Assembly (NCBI RefSeq): GCF_014117425.1
Contig: NZ_CP059726.1
Location: 62,001-126,000 of the forward strand
DNA length: 64,000 nucleotides
Origin: Bartonella sp. HY038
GTDB lineage: Bacteria > Pseudomonadota > Alphaproteobacteria > Rhizobiales > Rhizobiaceae
Direction: 5' to 3'
The notes beneath the pieces are model-generated. The model had not been told where the DNA came from. It ran no database searches and saw only the letters and a program-made list of their open reading frames with translations. This document shows positions 27,723-36,972 of this stretch, one piece after another. Both the position numbers and the translations under genes were made by a program. Numbering within the stretch: position 1 is the stretch's first letter; each line of letters opens with the position of its first letter.

Positions 27723-28844
27723 ATGATAAAAATGCAACAACAGCAAAATGAGGGCAAGGCTTTGTCTTTTCAATCTAATGAAATTCGCCATGGGTTAACT
27801 GGCCTTGATTATTTTAGTCAAAACGCCAATAGTCTTGATGAGCAAAGCGACAAAGCCGATGAAATTTTACCGCAATTGTTAAAAACTGGCGCAATTGGCA
27901 TTGGCGTTGCTAAGGATTTTGGCGGTGATGGTGGCACAATTTGCGATAGTGTTGAGGCAATTGCTGCCCTTTCCTACCATTCTTTAACGGCTGCCTTTGT
28001 GCTTTGGGGGCAAAAAACTTATGCTCATTTTTTAATTGAAAGCGACAATGAACAGCTACGAATAGAGCAATTGCCGCAAATTATCAATGGCAGTTTAGCC
28101 GGTGCATCAGCACTTTCCAATGCCATGAAATTTATGGCCGGTTTGGAAACATTGCAAATTAAGGTAAGTGCTGAAACAAATGGTAAAACTATTGTTGATG
28201 GTATCATGCCTTGGGTTACCAATTTGCGGCTTGGCAATTTTGTTATCGCTGCCGCGATTGAGCGCGCTGACAAAACCGCCTTTGTTGCGAGCTTTGCCGC
28301 TGATGATCTTGGCCTTACCCGCTCTGATGATTTGGACTTAACGGCTCTTCGTGCCAGCCATACCGCATCCATATCGCTTAAAAATGTGCAAATTGATCAA
28401 AAGCATATTATCTTCCATAATCTTGCCGCATCAATAGCACCCGTTCGTCCGGGCTTTATTGGTATGCAATGCGCTATGTCCTTGGGGCTTGCACGGCGCA
28501 TTTTAGACGAGGCACAGCATAATCAGGGCGCAGGCCGCAATGTGCTGAACGCAGAAATTGACACATTAACAAGTGATCTTGCAAGCCTTACCAATGAATT
28601 ACAGCAAGGGTTGATTGAACAGCAATTCATTAGCGATATTGCAGCCTTATTTCGCATTCGTATTCGCCTTGCTGATTTGGTTACTAAAGCCATTTGGCTT
28701 GAATTGCAAACATTAGGGGGCAAAGCCTATTTGCAAAAAACTGGTAGCGATTTTGCACGCCGCTTGCGTGAAGCAGCTTTTATCCCTATTATCACACCAA
28801 GCATCACACAATTAAAGGCAGTGTTACAAGCGCAAAACCAATAA
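27723..28844 (+). CDS. Acyl-CoA-dehydrogenase-like flavoenzyme
   Basis: About 373 residues, acyl-CoA dehydrogenase fold: N-terminal helical part with GAIGIGVAKDFGGDGGTICD, middle beta domain with PWVTNLRLGNFVIAAAIERA, and C-terminal helices with LQTLGGKAYLQKTGSDFARR. It is the first gene before a SsuABC/NitT-type importer. Similar genes next to sulfonate importers encode FMNH2- or FAD-dependent oxidoreductases of the SfnB/DszC type used in sulfur scavenging, so a role in organosulfur breakdown is a reasonable inference, not shown. AAGG is spaced better for the TTG at 27717 than for the ATG used here. Confidence 0.75.
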   Translation: MIKMQQQQNEGKALSFQSNEIRHGLTGLDYFSQNANSLDEQSDKADEILPQLLKTGAIGIGVAKDFGGDGGTICDSVEAIAALSYHSLTAAFVLWGQKTYAHFLIESDNEQLRIEQLPQIINGSLAGASALSNAMKFMAGLETLQIKVSAETNGKTIVDGIMPWVTNLRLGNFVIAAAIERADKTAFVASFAADDLGLTRSDDLDLTALRASHTASISLKNVQIDQKHIIFHNLAASIAPVRPGFIGMQCAMSLGLARRILDEAQHNQGAGRNVLNAEIDTLTSDLASLTNELQQGLIEQQFISDIAALFRIRIRLADLVTKAIWLELQTLGGKAYLQKTGSDFARRLREAAFIPIITPSITQLKAVLQAQNQ

Positions 28845-28858
28845 AATAACTTAATTAT

Positions 28859-29722
28859 ATGAATGGAAATAATGTGGTCGGTCGATCCTTTACTCAATCC
28901 GCATTTCAAGATGAAGTGCCTCTCGCAGCTATGCCCGTAAATAATATGCTTGATGCAAGGGAAGCTGCACCAAAAGGCGATATTGTGCTTGCTGGGGAAA
29001 ATATAACAATCAGCCATGATGGTAAAACCACCATTTTAACTGATTTTAGCTTGACGCTTCGACAAGGTGAGATTGTTTCCATTTTAGGGCCAAGCGGCGT
29101 TGGCAAATCCAGCCTATTGCGGATTTTGGGTGGCCTTGAACGCGCACAAAATGGTGTGGTCAAAATTCACGGTGTAGAAGTTTTTAAAGTTCATCCGCGC
29201 CTTAGCATGGCTTTTCAAAACCCTTGCTTGTTGCCTTGGCTTAATGTCTATAAAAATGTTGCCTTTGGCCTTAACTTTAAACATCAGCCCAAATTAAAGA
29301 GCCAAGTGCGCCATCAGCGTATAGAACGTGCCCTGCGCGAAGTTAATCTTGAAAATGCAGGTGCATTAATGCCGGCGCAATTGTCTGGCGGCATGGCAAG
29401 CCGCGTCGCCCTTGCCCGCTGTCTTGCCCGCCAGCCTGATGTTTTATTGCTTGATGAGCCGTTTGGCGCACTTGATGCAATTACCAGAGGGCAAATGCAA
29501 CAGCTTTTAATCAAAATTATTAGCGATTATCAAAGTGCCGCTTTGCTTATTACTCATGATATTGATGAAGCTTTAAGAGTGAGCGATAGGGTTTTGCTGA
29601 TTGGCGGTACTCCGGGTCAATTGCTTGGCGAGTGGGATCTTACACACTTACGCCAAAACGGTAATGATAGTTCAATGGCGTTAGCCATCCAGAACGAGAT
29701 AATGCAAAAACTAGCCCATTAA
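28859..29722 (+). CDS. ABC transporter ATPase, nitrate/sulfonate/taurine type
   Basis: 287 residues. Walker A is GPSGVGKSS, the signature LSGGMASRVALARCL and Walker B VLLLDEPFGALD, with ITHDIDEAL as the switch. The DEPFGALDAITRGQMQ sequence is typical of SsuB/TauB/NrtD ATPases. The first 40 residues are an unusual extension before the ATPase core starts at about residue 43. It sits 14 bases after the flavoenzyme gene and before the binding protein and permease of the same importer. Confidence 0.88.
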   Translation: MNGNNVVGRSFTQSAFQDEVPLAAMPVNNMLDAREAAPKGDIVLAGENITISHDGKTTILTDFSLTLRQGEIVSILGPSGVGKSSLLRILGGLERAQNGVVKIHGVEVFKVHPRLSMAFQNPCLLPWLNVYKNVAFGLNFKHQPKLKSQVRHQRIERALREVNLENAGALMPAQLSGGMASRVALARCLARQPDVLLLDEPFGALDAITRGQMQQLLIKIISDYQSAALLITHDIDEALRVSDRVLLIGGTPGQLLGEWDLTHLRQNGNDSSMALAIQNEIMQKLAH

Positions 29723-29769
29723 AATTGAATGGCTGATTTTATTTTTTACCCAAAGCATTAGGACATATT

Positions 29770-30966
29770 ATGAATGATGAGTTTTTTTCACGCCGCGATA
29801 TTATGCGCCTTGCCGCGCTTTTAACCGCAGGAGGGGCGGCTTCCATATTAAACACGCGTTTTGCCAATGCCCAAAGTGGCGCAAAACAAGATGAACCATT
29901 AAAAATTGGCTATTTGCCAATTACTGATGCCACCCCTTTGCTGGTTGCCCATGGCCAAGGCTTTTTTGAAAAACATGGCGTTAAGGCTGAAAAGCCGGTG
30001 ATGTTTCGTTCTTGGGCACAATTGGTTGAAGCGTTTTTTGCAGAACAAGTCAATGCGGTGCATGTTTTGTCACCAATTGCCGTTTGGGCGCGTTATAATA
30101 GCAAAGCACCGGTAAAAGTCGTCGCTTGGAACCATATGTCAGGTTCGGCGCTATCGGTTGCTGAAAATATCAATTCGATTGATGATCTTGCCGGTAAAAC
30201 CGTTGCCATTCCCTTTTGGTATTCAATTCATAATGTTGTTTTACAAATTTTGCTCAAAAAAGCCGGACTTACCCCTGTTTCAAAGAAAAGTGGCACCATT
30301 GGCGAGCGCGAGGTTAATCTTGTCATTCTTGCGCCATCTGACATGGTGCCGGCCCTTGCCAATGGCGAAATTGCTGGCTACATTGTTGCAGAGCCATTTA
30401 ACGCCCTTGGTGAACTTGCCGGCATTGGCAAAATATTGCGCTTTACCGGTGATGTTTGGAAAGACCATGCCTGCTGCCTTGTTTTAATGAATGAAAGCGA
30501 TTTGATGGAGCGTCCGCAATGGTCGCAAAATGTGGTTAATGCTCTTGTTGATGCGCAATTATGGACAATTGCCAACCGCCAAAAAACCGCGGAACTTTTG
30601 TCTAAGGATAATGCCAACCGCTATACTCCCCATTCGGTTGCTGCACTCACAAAAGTACTGGTGGAAAATGCCCGTGATGATAGCGCCTATCTTAAAAGCG
30701 GTGCGATTAAACACCCAGAATGGCGCGAAAAGCGCATCGGTTTCCAGCCCTACCCTCTCCCGTCTTATACGGTATCATTGATCGAGCATTTAAAAACCAC
30801 ATTAATGCACGGCGATAATGCTTTTCTTGCCAATTTAGACCCAGAATTTGCCGCCAAAGACCTTGTTGATGATCGCTTTATTAAAGCAGCACTTCTCCAA
30901 TTTGGCGGCTTACCGGCCTTTGGGCTTGAGCAAAATTTTGAACGCGTTGAGGTGATTGAAGCATAA
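29770..30966 (+). CDS. ABC transporter substrate-binding protein, SsuA/NrtA type
   Basis: 398 residues. A Tat-like signal begins SRRDIMRLAALLTAGGAAS with cleavage near ANA, so it is exported to the periplasm. The mature protein starts PLKIGYLPITDATPLLVAHG and has the NMT1/SsuA-like features DLAGKTVAIPFWYSIHNVV and APSDMVPALANGEIAGYIVA plus EPF. Such proteins bind nitrate, bicarbonate, sulfonates or thiamine precursors; the ligand cannot be assigned. Its stop abuts the permease start. Confidence 0.87.
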   Translation: MNDEFFSRRDIMRLAALLTAGGAASILNTRFANAQSGAKQDEPLKIGYLPITDATPLLVAHGQGFFEKHGVKAEKPVMFRSWAQLVEAFFAEQVNAVHVLSPIAVWARYNSKAPVKVVAWNHMSGSALSVAENINSIDDLAGKTVAIPFWYSIHNVVLQILLKKAGLTPVSKKSGTIGEREVNLVILAPSDMVPALANGEIAGYIVAEPFNALGELAGIGKILRFTGDVWKDHACCLVLMNESDLMERPQWSQNVVNALVDAQLWTIANRQKTAELLSKDNANRYTPHSVAALTKVLVENARDDSAYLKSGAIKHPEWREKRIGFQPYPLPSYTVSLIEHLKTTLMHGDNAFLANLDPEFAAKDLVDDRFIKAALLQFGGLPAFGLEQNFERVEVIEA

Positions 30967-31767
30967 ATGAGCGTGCATTTAACCCAAACAAAATTACCGT
31001 TGAAGGCTTCCACGGCAAAATTGAAAGCCTTTTATCTTGGCATTTTAGGGCTGGCTATCCTTGTTTTTCTATGGTGGTTTGCTATTGATATTTGGGCAAA
31101 GGGCAATGGCTTTGCCGCGCGTTTTTCGCCAAGTCTTGCCTTTCCTGCCTTTTGGCATTTGTTACAAAGCCCAGATCTTATCTTGCATGTTGGTGCAAGT
31201 TTAAAGCGCATATTGGTTGGGCTGTTTTTTGCACTTATCCTTGGTATCCCGTTAGAGCTTATGGTTGGCTGTTCAACAATAGCTGCTAAAACAACATCGC
31301 CGGCATTTCAATTCTTACGTATGATTTCACCCCTCTCTTGGATGCCGATAGCGGTCATGGTGTTTGGCGTTGGTGATAAGCCGATTTATTTTTTAATTGC
31401 CTTTGCTGCCATTTGGCCAATCTTGTTAAACACCGCAGCAGGGGTAAACCAGCTTGACCGCCATTGGTTGCAACTTGCCAAAAGCCTAGCCGCAACTAAA
31501 GTTGAAACCTTATTTTTTGTTATTCTTCCCGGTATTTTTGGACAAATTTTTGTTGGCCTTCGCCTTGCTATTGGTATTGCATGGATTGTTATCGTGCCGG
31601 CAGAAATGTTGGGTGTTAATGCAGGGCTTGGTTATTTTATCCTCGATGCGCGTGATCGCTTGGATTACCCTGAATTAATGGCAATTATTCTGCTAATTGG
31701 TATCATTGGCTATAGTCTTGATAGTTTGGCACGCCTTGCCTTAAAATATTTTGGTGCTAGCAAATAA
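30967..31767 (+). CDS. ABC transporter permease, SsuC/NrtB type
   Basis: 266 residues, about six membrane helices. The coupling (EAA-like) loop is visible at AKSLAATKVETLFFVILPGI plus FGQIFVGLRLAIGIAW, and ISPLSWMPIAVMVFGVGDKP is typical of SsuC/TauC permeases. It follows the binding protein without a gap and completes the importer. The stop overlaps the next small gene as TAATG. Confidence 0.88.
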   Translation: MSVHLTQTKLPLKASTAKLKAFYLGILGLAILVFLWWFAIDIWAKGNGFAARFSPSLAFPAFWHLLQSPDLILHVGASLKRILVGLFFALILGIPLELMVGCSTIAAKTTSPAFQFLRMISPLSWMPIAVMVFGVGDKPIYFLIAFAAIWPILLNTAAGVNQLDRHWLQLAKSLAATKVETLFFVILPGIFGQIFVGLRLAIGIAWIVIVPAEMLGVNAGLGYFILDARDRLDYPELMAIILLIGIIGYSLDSLARLALKYFGASK

Positions 31768-32093
31768 TGATTGATAAAGAAAACCTCGCCTTTATAAAAA
31801 AACATATTGGCATGTTTTTTATAGATGAAAATTGCCAAGTCGAAATAACCAATTTCTTCTATGGCTATCTTTACGCCTATTCAAGGTGTTTGGCGGATAG
31901 TGAGCAAAGCCGAAAAAACTACAATGATGAATTGAGCGAATTTTTAAAAGTGAAATATCACTATCAGTCGGCTAGACATTGGACCGCACTGATTGACACG
32001 CTTTATGAACAACATAAACAAAGTGACGAAAAATTTTATCAATTTTTGATTGATAACTTAATAGACTTCCAAGCATTAAAGCAATTCGGCTAA
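31767..32093 (+). CDS. Unknown protein coupled to the ABC permease, 108 aa
   Basis: A soluble helical protein beginning MIDKENLAFIKKHIGMFFID and containing many Tyr, Lys and Glu residues. The ATG overlaps the permease stop by one base (TAATG), so it is translated with the importer operon. I do not recognise a family. It could be an operon accessory, or an unrelated gene that moved in behind the operon. Confidence 0.6.
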   Translation: MIDKENLAFIKKHIGMFFIDENCQVEITNFFYGYLYAYSRCLADSEQSRKNYNDELSEFLKVKYHYQSARHWTALIDTLYEQHKQSDEKFYQFLIDNLIDFQALKQFG

Positions 32094-32172
32094 AAAATGC
32101 GGATGGATTATCAACCAATGCAGCGAAATAAACAACCATTCATAAATAACTTACTTCCAACAATTGCAGTTT

Positions 32173-32580
32173 CTACTCCATCGAACAAAATGATGATAAT
32201 AGCGGATCAAAATCATGAATGCATTCGCCTTTGATAAATTTATAAATATGATATTTATATTCACCACTTGGTTCATCATCATAAAAACTAAAGATTCCAT
32301 ATGAACCGATTGCAACCGATTGGGTAAAAGTAAAAAAATCAAATAGATTTTGAAAAATATTGGTCTTTCTATTATTGCATCCTATAGCCGTAATTCGTAA
32401 TAAGCCATTAAAGAAATCTAGCTTTATAAAGCAATTATTTTCATGATAGACATTTTCATGTGCAAATTTATTTTTAAATTCAGCTTTAATCGTTTTTAAT
32501 GCGGCTTGATAATCAAAGTCCTCTTCACATTCTTCTAACCAATGTCCACTTACAGTCATCCAGCCTTGATACTCAATCAT
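32173..32580 (-). CDS. Imm7-like immunity protein (tentative)
   Basis: About 135 residues starting MIEYQGWMTVSGHWLEECEE. The MIEYxGW opening and the later SYGIFSFYDDEPSGEYKYHI segment resemble the Imm7 family of polymorphic-toxin immunity proteins as I remember it. I chose the ATG at 32580 because AGGG lies nine bases upstream; the ATG at 32595 adds five residues before the motif. No toxin gene is adjacent, so it may be an orphan immunity gene. Confidence 0.5.
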   Translation of the reverse strand: MIEYQGWMTVSGHWLEECEEDFDYQAALKTIKAEFKNKFAHENVYHENNCFIKLDFFNGLLRITAIGCNNRKTNIFQNLFDFFTFTQSVAIGSYGIFSFYDDEPSGEYKYHIYKFIKGECIHDFDPLLSSFCSME

Positions 32581-32779
32581 TTTATAAACCCTCATTATAA
32601 AAATTAGTTATCTACTCTGCCTCTACCATATTCAATATATTTCCCCTTAGTAAAACTTTAAACTTGACTTAATACTATATCAAACTTGCGACGCGTTCAT
32701 TTAAACTAGCCAAGTTTACACATTAAGATCTAGTATAGCTGCTTGACCCCATCTTTTTGTCGAATAAGAAAGACATTTT

Positions 32780-32983
32780 ATGGAATATAGATTATTTGAT
32801 ATTGTCGTAGTTTTGGAAGATTTAGAAACTGAAAATTTACAAAAGGGCGAACGTGGTACTATAATAGAAATATTTTCAAATCCTTGCATAGCCTACGAGG
32901 TAGAATTTATCGACGACCGTGGCGTAACCCTTAAACAAATACCTCTTTTACCAACGCAAATTTCGCCATGGTCATCTGATTAA
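32780..32983 (+). CDS. DUF4926-type small protein
   Basis: 67 residues: MEYRLFDIVVVLEDLETENL, then QKGERGTIIEIFSNPCIAYE and VEFIDDRG. This matches the compact SH3-like DUF4926 pattern (LFDxVxLLEDLPExxLxxGxxGTIVEVxxxxxYEVEF). The family often occurs near toxin, toxin-antitoxin or other accessory genes; its function is unknown. It stands alone here. Confidence 0.65.
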   Translation: MEYRLFDIVVVLEDLETENLQKGERGTIIEIFSNPCIAYEVEFIDDRGVTLKQIPLLPTQISPWSSD

Positions 32984-33136
32984 TTTTAACATTAAACTAT
33001 TGCGAATAATTTGACATCGAACGATCCATATTTGTGAATTTAGAACATCGCTTTGTAATAAAACTCTTGTGTTTAATAAAACTATAAGGCTTTATAAAGT
33101 TTTGGGCTTTATAAAAGATTGAAATAAAGCATCAGA

Positions 33137-33466
33137 TCATAATGCATGATAATTAAGTGTATGGATACAATTTTTAATGTAGGGTTTTTCAATCGCATAA
33201 AACATTGTGCTCAATAAAATGCTCGATGATGAATAACACGCAAGAAATGACATTCCATATATAAATGCGTAATCTTTGTAATTTTTAACTTGGCTGTTAT
33301 TAAAAGCATATTCAGCAAGAGTTGATCAAGTTTTGCGTTTAGACAATGCGCCAAAACTAAGAGTTTTGCGCATGTGTTGCCTTTCAGAAAAGCCAATATG
33401 CTCTTCAGCATAAAAGTGATTGATCGTCTTTTCATTTAAGTATAGAAAATTATTCTTTATTTTCAA
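33137..33466 (-). pseudogene. Possible decayed gene, unknown
   Basis: From a TTG at 33466 the frame reads LKIKNNFLYLNEKTINHFYA, EEHIGFSERQHMRKTLSFGA, LSKRKT, a TGA at 33326-33328, then STLAEYAFNNSQVKNYKDYA and on to a stop at 33137. The composition is protein-like on both sides of the stop, and the total is 110 codons in one frame. I do not recognise it. In AT-rich DNA a chance frame is possible, hence the low confidence. Confidence 0.3.
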
Positions 33467-33555
33467 GTTTATAGTCTATGGGCTTTTAGGGGAAAGCATG
33501 GGTAAACAAGATTTATTGACTTGAACCACATTATTTTACGGGAAGAGGGAGATTC

Positions 33556-34881
33556 ATGGTTGAAATTTCAAATGTAACGGCAAAAAAATCGTTAGCAAGC
33601 ATTGAGCAAAGCGCCATACGCAAAGTATCGCTGCGCTTAGTGCCTTTTTTGATTATTGCCTATTTTATGGCCTATCTTGACCGGGTCAATGTTGGTTTTG
33701 CCGCATTGGAGATGAATGCAGATTTAAGCTTTACACCAACAATTTATAGTATTGGTGCAGGTATATTTTTTGTGGGCTATTTCCTTTTTGAAGTGCCTAG
33801 CAATTATTTTATGGAAAAATTAGGCGCGCGGCTGTGGATTGCCCGCATATTAATCACTTGGGGGCTGATCTCCTGTTTCATGGCGCTCATTGTAGGCCAA
33901 TGGAGTTTTTATGGCTTGCGCTTGCTGCTTGGTCTTGCGGAAGCTGGGTTTTTTCCCGGCATTTTGCTTTATTTAACCTATTGGTATCCAAGCCGTTACC
34001 GCGCCCGTATTTTAGCAGGATTTGTGATTGCAGTACCCATATCAACCCTAATTGGCGCACCAATTTCAGGCATTTTGCTTGAAATGCACGGATTTTGGGG
34101 CTTGCGCGGTTGGCAATGGCTTTTCATCATTGAGGGGGTGCCAACAGTCATTCTTGGCATTATTGCTTGGTTTTATCTAACCGATAGACCAAGCAAAGCA
34201 TCATGGCTGACAAATGACGAAAAAGATTGGCTTGAAAATGAAATTGCCATGGAAGCTGAAAAAGGGCGCAAAGTTGGTAGCGATCATTCGTTTATGGCAG
34301 GGCTTACCTCGCCGCGCGTATTAATTTTGTGCTTTGTTTATTTTAGCTTTGTTGCAGCACTTTATGCCATGAGTTTTTGGTTACCACAAATTATCAAGGC
34401 TTTTGGTTTAAGCAATGTGGAAACGGGTTTTGTTACTGCTATTCCTTATTTCTTTGCCGCTATTGCTATGGTACTTTGGGGCATTCATTCCGACCGCACT
34501 GGTGAGCGTATCTGGCATGTGATCTTGCCATTTTTATTAGCCTCTATCGCCCTTATTACCGCAAGCTTTTTGAAAGAGCCGATTATTCTTATGGTTGCAC
34601 TAACCTTTGCAGCTATTGGTATTTTTTGTTGTTTTTCACTATTTTGGACACTGCCAACCGCGTTTTTAACTGGTAGTGCTGCCGCAGCAGGTATTGCGCT
34701 GATTAATTCGGTGGGCAATCTTGCTGGCTTTGGTGGTCCTTATCTCATGGGTTGGATTAAGGAAACCACCAGTAGCGCATCATTGGGCTTGTTAATCCTT
34801 GGCATTTTACCACTATTTGGGGCAGCGCTTGTCTATTACCTTGGCAAAACCAATCGCCATATGTTGGATGCCCATAAATAA
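33556..34881 (+). CDS. MFS transporter, anion:cation symporter (ACS) family
   Basis: 441 residues, 12 membrane helices. Family marks are YFMAYLDRVNVGFAALEMNA in helix 1, GYFLFEVPSNYFMEKLGARL, GLAEAGFFPGILLYLTYWYP, and the second-half loop WGIHSDRTGERIWH. ACS members carry organic anions such as tartrate, galactonate, phthalate or hydroxyphenylacetate. The substrate is not assignable and there is no neighbouring catabolic operon. GGGAAGAGGGAGA precedes the ATG. A terminator follows. Confidence 0.88.
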   Translation: MVEISNVTAKKSLASIEQSAIRKVSLRLVPFLIIAYFMAYLDRVNVGFAALEMNADLSFTPTIYSIGAGIFFVGYFLFEVPSNYFMEKLGARLWIARILITWGLISCFMALIVGQWSFYGLRLLLGLAEAGFFPGILLYLTYWYPSRYRARILAGFVIAVPISTLIGAPISGILLEMHGFWGLRGWQWLFIIEGVPTVILGIIAWFYLTDRPSKASWLTNDEKDWLENEIAMEAEKGRKVGSDHSFMAGLTSPRVLILCFVYFSFVAALYAMSFWLPQIIKAFGLSNVETGFVTAIPYFFAAIAMVLWGIHSDRTGERIWHVILPFLLASIALITASFLKEPIILMVALTFAAIGIFCCFSLFWTLPTAFLTGSAAAAGIALINSVGNLAGFGGPYLMGWIKETTSSASLGLLILGILPLFGAALVYYLGKTNRHMLDAHK

Positions 34882-34900
34882 AATTCCAAATTTTTTAAAA

Positions 34901-34942
34901 CAAAGCACGCTTTGGTAGATCAAAATCATAGCGTGCTTTTAA
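34901..34942 (+). terminator. Terminator-like hairpin after the ACS transporter
   Basis: AAAGCACGCT (34902-34911) pairs with AGCGTGCTTT (34930-34939), then TTAAAA. Good stem, short T tract. Confidence 0.6.
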
Positions 34943-35142
34943 AAGCAGCAAACTTTGCAAATGTTAAATATCATTGGTATTGACCCTAATCACCTATTTC
35001 TAGCATAACTTTAAAAATTACCTTTCAACTTTTATGTTCAATATATTTGTGTAATAATCATGCGATATATTAATATTACAAAAATTCTATCAAGCTATAA
35101 TCCATCTTCCTAAATATAGTTTTGTAAAAATAGAGATATGCG

Positions 35143-35570
35143 ATGTCCAATATATATTATAAAGCAATTATATTGCCTCAATAAATATATAATGAAGGCA
35201 ATTTTCATCTGGATAATATAGCTGATTTTTGGCAAGATGATTACAGCGCTTTATATCAAAAATTGATTACTTATCTTAAACTTCATAACTATCATGGTCG
35301 ATATTCTATCATGGTCGATATTTAAGCAATAAAGCTCTTCCGTTTCATAAACAGGACCATTCTATTATTTTTGAAGAATATTATGGCGATGTAATTTTTA
35401 AAGTGCATATAAGAATGATTGATCTTATTGATTTAAGACATATTTTTGAATTTTTGATAACCAATAATTGCATATTAATAAACTATTACAATGACAAATA
35501 TTTGGGTAATGACATAAATAATTACATTAATAATGTTGTCTATTTTTCAATTAATAAAAATATATCTTAA
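35143..35570 (+). pseudogene. Unknown gene broken by a 17-bp tandem duplication and a stop
   Basis: An ATG at 35143 opens MSNIYYKAIILPQ, a TAA at 35182, then in frame IYNEGNFHLDNIADFWQDDY to 35289. Bases 35290-35306 and 35307-35323 are a direct duplication sharing TATCATGGTCGATATT. Removing one copy restores the frame: YHGRYLSNKALPFHKQ, HSIIFEEYYGDVIFKVHIRM and on to a TAA at 35570, for about 136 residues. The duplication is near perfect and therefore recent. I do not recognise the family; it resembles the other small AT-rich orphan genes in this window. Confidence 0.55.
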
Positions 35571-35696
35571 AAGTACATCAATGCAAAAAGTTATGAAGTT
35601 AAACGGGGCGAATGCACCATTAGACGCTTATGTGAGATAAAATGCATAATTTCCATTTACCTCACATAAAATCGTTTTTTTAATATTAGCGTTCAA

Positions 35697-36608
35697 TTAT
35701 TCGCCTAATGCATTTAACATTTTACGTGCTCTACCATCGCCTTGTTCTGCAGCAAGTTTAAGCCATTTGATTGCTTCTAGTCTATTCTTTTTTACACCCT
35801 CACCATGATAATAATTATATCCAAGATTAAACTGTGCTTTGGCGTGTCCCTGCTCTGCAGCGAGCCTATACCATTTGGTAGCTTCTACCTTATCCTCAAT
35901 AACACCTTCGCCGTCATCATAAGCAACACCAAGGTTAAACTGCGCGCTAACGTTACCTTGTTCAGCGGCAAGCCTATACCATTTTGCAGATTCAGCCTTA
36001 TCCTCAATAACACCTTCACCAAGATCATAAGCAACGGCAAGGTTAAATTGGGCTTTAGCGAGACTTTGATCAGCGGCGAGCCTATACCATTTTGCAGCCT
36101 CCTCCTTATCTTCTGTAACGCCTTGGCCTTTATCATAAGCAACGCCGAGATTAAACTGAGCTTTAGCGTAACCTTGTTCAGCGGCAAGCCTATACCATTT
36201 TGCAGATTCAGCGTTATCCTCTGCAACACCTTCACCAAGATCATAAGCAACGGCAAGGTTAAATTGCGCTTTAGGGTTATCTTGATCAGCGGCGAGTCTA
36301 AACCATTTTGCTGCCTCGACCTTATCCTCTGCAACACCTTCACCAATGTCGTAACTAATGCCCAAATTATATTGTGCTTTGTCATGCCCCTGCTCGGCAG
36401 CGCGCCTATACCATTTTACAGCCTCTGCCTTATCCTCTGCAACTTCATCGCCATAATCATAATGGAGACCTAGATCATACTGTGCATTGGCGTCACCTTT
36501 TTCAGCCCTTTCTAGTAGTTGAGCAATTGTTTCAGCGCCATGGCTAAAATTTACAAGAAAAATACTAGTGATGAAGATAAAAAATAACCGGATAATATAA
36601 TGCTTCAA
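35697..36608 (-). CDS. Exported Sel1-repeat protein, 303 aa
   Basis: A signal peptide (MKHYIIRLFFIFITSIFLVN, cleavage near SHG-A) is followed by about seven 36-residue Sel1 units of the form AxAQFNLGVAYDxGEGVxED then KxEAxKWYRLAAEQG. Sel1/TPR-like arrays are protein-interaction scaffolds in the periplasm or cell surface. The start is a TTG with AGGAG six bases upstream, the same arrangement as the paralogs at 51490-52170, 52221-53024 and 53119-54030. The partner and pathway are unknown. Confidence 0.88.
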   Translation of the reverse strand: MKHYIIRLFFIFITSIFLVNFSHGAETIAQLLERAEKGDANAQYDLGLHYDYGDEVAEDKAEAVKWYRRAAEQGHDKAQYNLGISYDIGEGVAEDKVEAAKWFRLAADQDNPKAQFNLAVAYDLGEGVAEDNAESAKWYRLAAEQGYAKAQFNLGVAYDKGQGVTEDKEEAAKWYRLAADQSLAKAQFNLAVAYDLGEGVIEDKAESAKWYRLAAEQGNVSAQFNLGVAYDDGEGVIEDKVEATKWYRLAAEQGHAKAQFNLGYNYYHGEGVKKNRLEAIKWLKLAAEQGDGRARKMLNALGE

Positions 36609-36633
36609 TGTAAGCTCCTATTGATTTCTTAGA

Positions 36634-36972
36634 CTATAATTCTTCCACATATGCTAAAAAGGCATCTTGTAAATCTTCATTAATGGTTTCACCCTTATAA
36701 ATGAGCTTTACATCAGCAATATTGCCATCCTCTTCAATTAGATTAAAAATGCTGGAAAGTGTATCGATCATGACTTGCTTCATAATCATTAACAACGTTT
36801 CCTTTTCATCTGTATCTAAATTTTTTATAAGGTTAACTACGTTCTTGCCGTAATTATCAAAAGAGGGATCAGCTTTTATATCAAGATAACTATCACGATA
36901 TAATTCAATATTTTCATCAATAATAGACTTATATATTATTTCAACAAAATTATGCTTATTATCTATAGACAT
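36634..36972 (-). CDS. Unknown protein, 112 aa
   Basis: A small acidic helical protein: MSIDNKHNFVEIIYKSIIDE at the start and EDLQDAFLAYVEEL at the end. AGGAGGG is a strong ribosome-binding site. The central segment LDTDEKETLLMIMKQVMIDT is amphipathic. No family is recognised. It lies directly upstream of the Sel1 gene on the same strand, 25 bases away, so the two may be co-transcribed. Confidence 0.6.
   Translation of the reverse strand: MSIDNKHNFVEIIYKSIIDENIELYRDSYLDIKADPSFDNYGKNVVNLIKNLDTDEKETLLMIMKQVMIDTLSSIFNLIEEDGNIADVKLIYKGETINEDLQDAFLAYVEEL

Noticed and set aside
33211..33435. 74-codon minus-strand frame MKRRSITFMLKSILAFLKGN...
   Set aside because: A different frame of the same strand gives a more protein-like reading (33137-33466); this one lacks a ribosome-binding site and any motif.
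35805..36473. A 222-codon open frame on the strand opposite the Sel1 gene
   Set aside because: It is the complement of the regular 36-residue repeats; its own translation repeats with the same period and has no signal or motif. Similar antisense frames occur at the other Sel1 genes.
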